Shown here piece by piece: positions 6,896-8,260 of a stretch of DNA of 8,260 nucleotides. Under the pieces are notes generated by a model. It did no database searches. It was not told the DNA's origin and saw nothing but the letters and a program-made list of their open reading frames with translations. The stretch spans positions 1 through 8,260 of the forward strand of contig CAJLTE010000117.1 in assembly GCA_905209435.1 (NCBI GenBank), given 5' to 3'. Within the stretch, counting starts at the first letter, position 1. Each line of letters begins with the position of its first letter. Source of the DNA: an uncultured Blautia sp. (GTDB lineage: Bacteria; Bacillota_A; Clostridia; Lachnospirales; Lachnospiraceae). Position numbers and translations under genes: made by a program.

Positions 6896-6932
6896 CAAAA
6901 TAATTTTGCTTCAAAACTATGCAAACGTTTTC
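6896..6932 (-). promoter_or_regulatory. Operator module between larC-like and lacI-like promoters
   Basis: GCAAACGTTTTC (6921-6932) is identical to the site at 5941-5952 and again lies exactly 31 bp upstream of the -35 box. A second palindrome, CAAAATAATTTTG (6896-6908), sits between it and the promoter. With flanking bases (TGCAAACGTTTTCC) it resembles both a LacI-family operator and a CcpA cre site. It also lies just upstream of the divergent regulator promoter, its centre about 50 bp before that start, so one protein could control both directions. Confidence 0.74.
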
Positions 6933-6942
6933 CTTCTTTTTA

Positions 6943-6971
6943 TTGTCTTTTTTTTCAATTTACTGTATAAT
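6943..6971 (+). promoter_or_regulatory. Sigma-A promoter of the LacI-family regulator
   Basis: TTGTCT (6943-6948) and TATAAT (6966-6971) are 17 bp apart on the plus strand. The predicted start is near A6978, inside the left arm of the long inverted repeat at 6974-7010. The leader to ATG 7093 would be about 115 nt, long for a regulator gene. Confidence 0.75.
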
Positions 6972-6973
6972 TA

Positions 6974-7010
6974 GATTATTCATAACCCCCTGAGGGGGTT
7001 ATGAATAATC
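6974..7010. repeat. Perfect 17-bp inverted repeat with 3-nt loop at the regulator's transcript start
   Basis: The arms 6974-6990 and 6994-7010 are perfect reverse complements, ending in CCCCC and GGGGG around TGA. No T-run follows on either strand (TTTATAAAAA on plus), and no gene reads toward it from upstream, so it does not fit an ordinary terminator. As RNA it would form a very stable 5'-terminal stem-loop on the regulator mRNA; as DNA it could be an operator or cruciform. Function is unknown. Confidence 0.8.
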
Positions 7011-7092
7011 TTTATAAAAAACAGGGAACTCTTATTTTGCACGAGTTTTTGTTTATAGAAGAGAATCTTATAAAAGATTGCGGGGAGTTATT

Positions 7093-8151
7093 ATGACATT
7101 AAAAGAAATTGCAAAACAGGCAAATGTCTCTATTTCTACGGTTTCCAGAGTAATAAACCAAAAGAATACAAAAGCAGCAAGTCCTGAAGTTCAGGAACGT
7201 ATATGGGAAATCGTGCGCAAAAGCGGTTATACTCCTAACGCAACAGCACGAAGTCTGAAATTAGGGCAAAAAGCCCAAATCCAGAACACAACACCTAAAT
7301 CTATTGCCTGCATTTACGCAAGAAGCAATTCATCTGTTTCTGATCCGTTCTTTTCCCAAATTGCAAAAGCTATTGAGCAGGAAGCTTTTAAGAGTAACTA
7401 TTTCATTCGTCATTCATTTACCGCTATGGATATTGCCAATCCCGACATATCCCGGCAGCTTTCTCAATTTCCGGTCGATGGAATTGTAATCCTTGGACGA
7501 TATGAAAAGCAGCTTTTACGTTTCTTTACACAAAATTACAAAAATGTAATTTATACCGGTCTGAACCCAATAGGAACTCAATACGATCAGGTAGTATGTG
7601 ACGGAAGTGATATCTCTTATAGTGCGCTTTCCTATCTCGTAGAACTTGGACATACGAAAATCGGTTATATAGGTGAACAAAACAATGAGGTACGTTTCAG
7701 CGGTTACAAAGAGGCTCTGGCTAAACTTGGACTTCCATTTTTACAGAAAAACACAAGCAACGTACATCTCTCTGCAGATGGCGGCTATAAAGGTGCCAAT
7801 ATTCTAATACACAACAAAGCAGATATTTCTGCAATTTTCTGTGCAAATGATACCACGGCCATCGGCGTCATTCACGCATTAAAAGAAAAGAACCTGCGGA
7901 TACCTGAAGACATATCCGTGATCAGTGTAGATGATATCGACACAGCCCAATATCTTTCTCCTATGCTGACCACAGTTCACATTCCTCTGGAAGACCTTGG
8001 AAGAATGACCGCCAAAACTCTTATTGACCGTATCAACGGCGGTCACCGTCTTCCTATGCGCATCACGCTTCCATTCTATATTGCCAAAAGAGACAGTTGC
8101 GCAAAACTCAACCGAAACCGAAAAACCTTTACAGATCTTCCACCGCAATAA
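7093..8151 (+). CDS. LacI/GalR-family transcriptional regulator
   Basis: A 352-residue regulator of standard length. The N-terminal helix-turn-helix (about 2-21) reads TLKEIAKQANVSISTVSRVI, followed by the hinge segment SGYTPNATARSLK with the minor-groove-binding leucine. The rest is a periplasmic-binding-protein-like sensor domain, with DPFFSQI, PVDGIVILG, LVELGHTKIGYIG, AIFCANDTTAIGV, ISVISVDDID and PMLTTVHIPLEDLGR in the usual order. It probably senses the pathway's sugar or an intermediate and binds the two GCAAACGTTTTC sites at 5941-5952 and 6921-6932. GGGGAG 5 nt before ATG 7093 sets the start; an in-frame TTG at 7078 lies before this site and is rejected. The gene is divergent from larC and ends just before a hairpin terminator. 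Family assignment is secure; ligand and sign of regulation are unknown. Confidence 0.93.
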   Translation: MTLKEIAKQANVSISTVSRVINQKNTKAASPEVQERIWEIVRKSGYTPNATARSLKLGQKAQIQNTTPKSIACIYARSNSSVSDPFFSQIAKAIEQEAFKSNYFIRHSFTAMDIANPDISRQLSQFPVDGIVILGRYEKQLLRFFTQNYKNVIYTGLNPIGTQYDQVVCDGSDISYSALSYLVELGHTKIGYIGEQNNEVRFSGYKEALAKLGLPFLQKNTSNVHLSADGGYKGANILIHNKADISAIFCANDTTAIGVIHALKEKNLRIPEDISVISVDDIDTAQYLSPMLTTVHIPLEDLGRMTAKTLIDRINGGHRLPMRITLPFYIAKRDSCAKLNRNRKTFTDLPPQ

Positions 8152-8155
8152 TATA

Positions 8156-8188
8156 AACAGACCCCGGCATTTCCTGTCGGGGTCTGTT
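8156..8188. terminator. Hairpin terminator after the regulator gene, possibly bidirectional
   Basis: AACAGACCCCG (8156-8166) pairs perfectly with CGGGGTCTGTT (8178-8188) around an 11-nt loop, starting 4 nt after the regulator's stop codon. The downstream sequence is AT-rich (CTATAATTACC) rather than a clean T-run. On the minus strand TTATATTATT follows, so it could also stop a convergent transcript. Confidence 0.75.
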
Positions 8189-8207
8189 CTATAATTACCT
8201 TATTTAA

Positions 8208-8260
8208 TTATTTCAATACAATAGCCTGTGTCAGGTGTCTCGGTGAATCTGCATCCAGAT
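8208..8260 (-). CDS. Possible C-terminus of a convergent gene, partial
   Basis: Read on the minus strand, one frame enters from the window edge and ends at TAA (8210-8208) with LDADSPRHLTQAIVLK. A second frame is also open and ends at 8202-8200, so the frame choice is uncertain. The position just beyond a hairpin that could stop both strands suits the end of a convergent gene. The fragment is too short to assign a family. Confidence 0.35.
   Translation of the reverse strand, partial: LDADSPRHLTQAIVLK

Noticed and set aside
6974..7010. Intrinsic terminator reading of the 17-bp inverted repeat
   Set aside because: Neither strand has a T-tract after the stem, and it lies between two divergent promoters with no gene reading into it.
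7078..7092. TTG start for the LacI-family regulator, adding five residues
   Set aside because: GGGGAG at 7082-7087 lies inside that extension and is ideally spaced for ATG 7093, and the helix-turn-helix begins right after this ATG as usual.
1..8260. CRISPR array, tRNA, rRNA, insertion sequence or riboswitch
   Set aside because: No regularly spaced repeats, RNA-gene-like folds, transposase fragments or long leaders with recognisable riboswitch cores were seen.

Overview
The window looks like a chromosomal segment of a low-GC Gram-positive anaerobe, most likely a gut Clostridium or Lachnospiraceae relative. This is inferred from the AT-rich intergenic regions, strong AGGAGG-type ribosome binding sites, textbook sigma-A promoters, a Firmicute-style LacI regulator and lar-type nickel-pincer genes. 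I cannot name the species.

Layout. Seven genes lie on the minus strand, in transcription order: larC-like (6812-5952), nagB-like (5827-5006), nagA-like (4969-3821), class II aldolase (3796-2642), TauE/SafE permease (2624-1911), TPI-like (1824-976) and larA-like (944 to beyond base 1). The gaps from nagB to larA are 17 to 86 nt, so this looks like one six-gene operon. larC has its own promoter upstream. A LacI-family regulator (7093-8151) is divergent on the plus strand and ends at a hairpin terminator. The last about 50 bases may hold the C-terminus of a convergent minus-strand gene.

Regulation. The promoters of larC and of the nagB-led operon are near-duplicate modules. Each has a GCAAACGTTTTC operator exactly 31 bp upstream of the -35 box, and a 17-bp spacer to a perfect TATAAT. 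The regulator's own promoter diverges from the larC module, and its predicted transcript begins inside a perfect 17-bp inverted repeat.

How the genes may work together. At first sight this is amino-sugar catabolism (deacetylase, deaminase/isomerase, aldolase, triose isomerase). However, the NagA-, NagB- and TPI-like proteins keep their catalytic residues while losing the residues that bind the substrate phosphate in the classical enzymes. The aldolase appears to keep its DHAP-phosphate site but to lack a serine on the other side. Together with a nickel-pincer 2-hydroxyacid racemase/epimerase, its nickel-insertion protein and a TauE/SafE anion permease, this points to a pathway for an N-acetylated sugar carrying a different acidic group, carboxylate or sulfonate, where phosphate would normally sit. 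The exact substrate is inference. The LarC protein also lacks the LarC2 (CTP-binding) half, and no kinase, larB or larE lies in the window.
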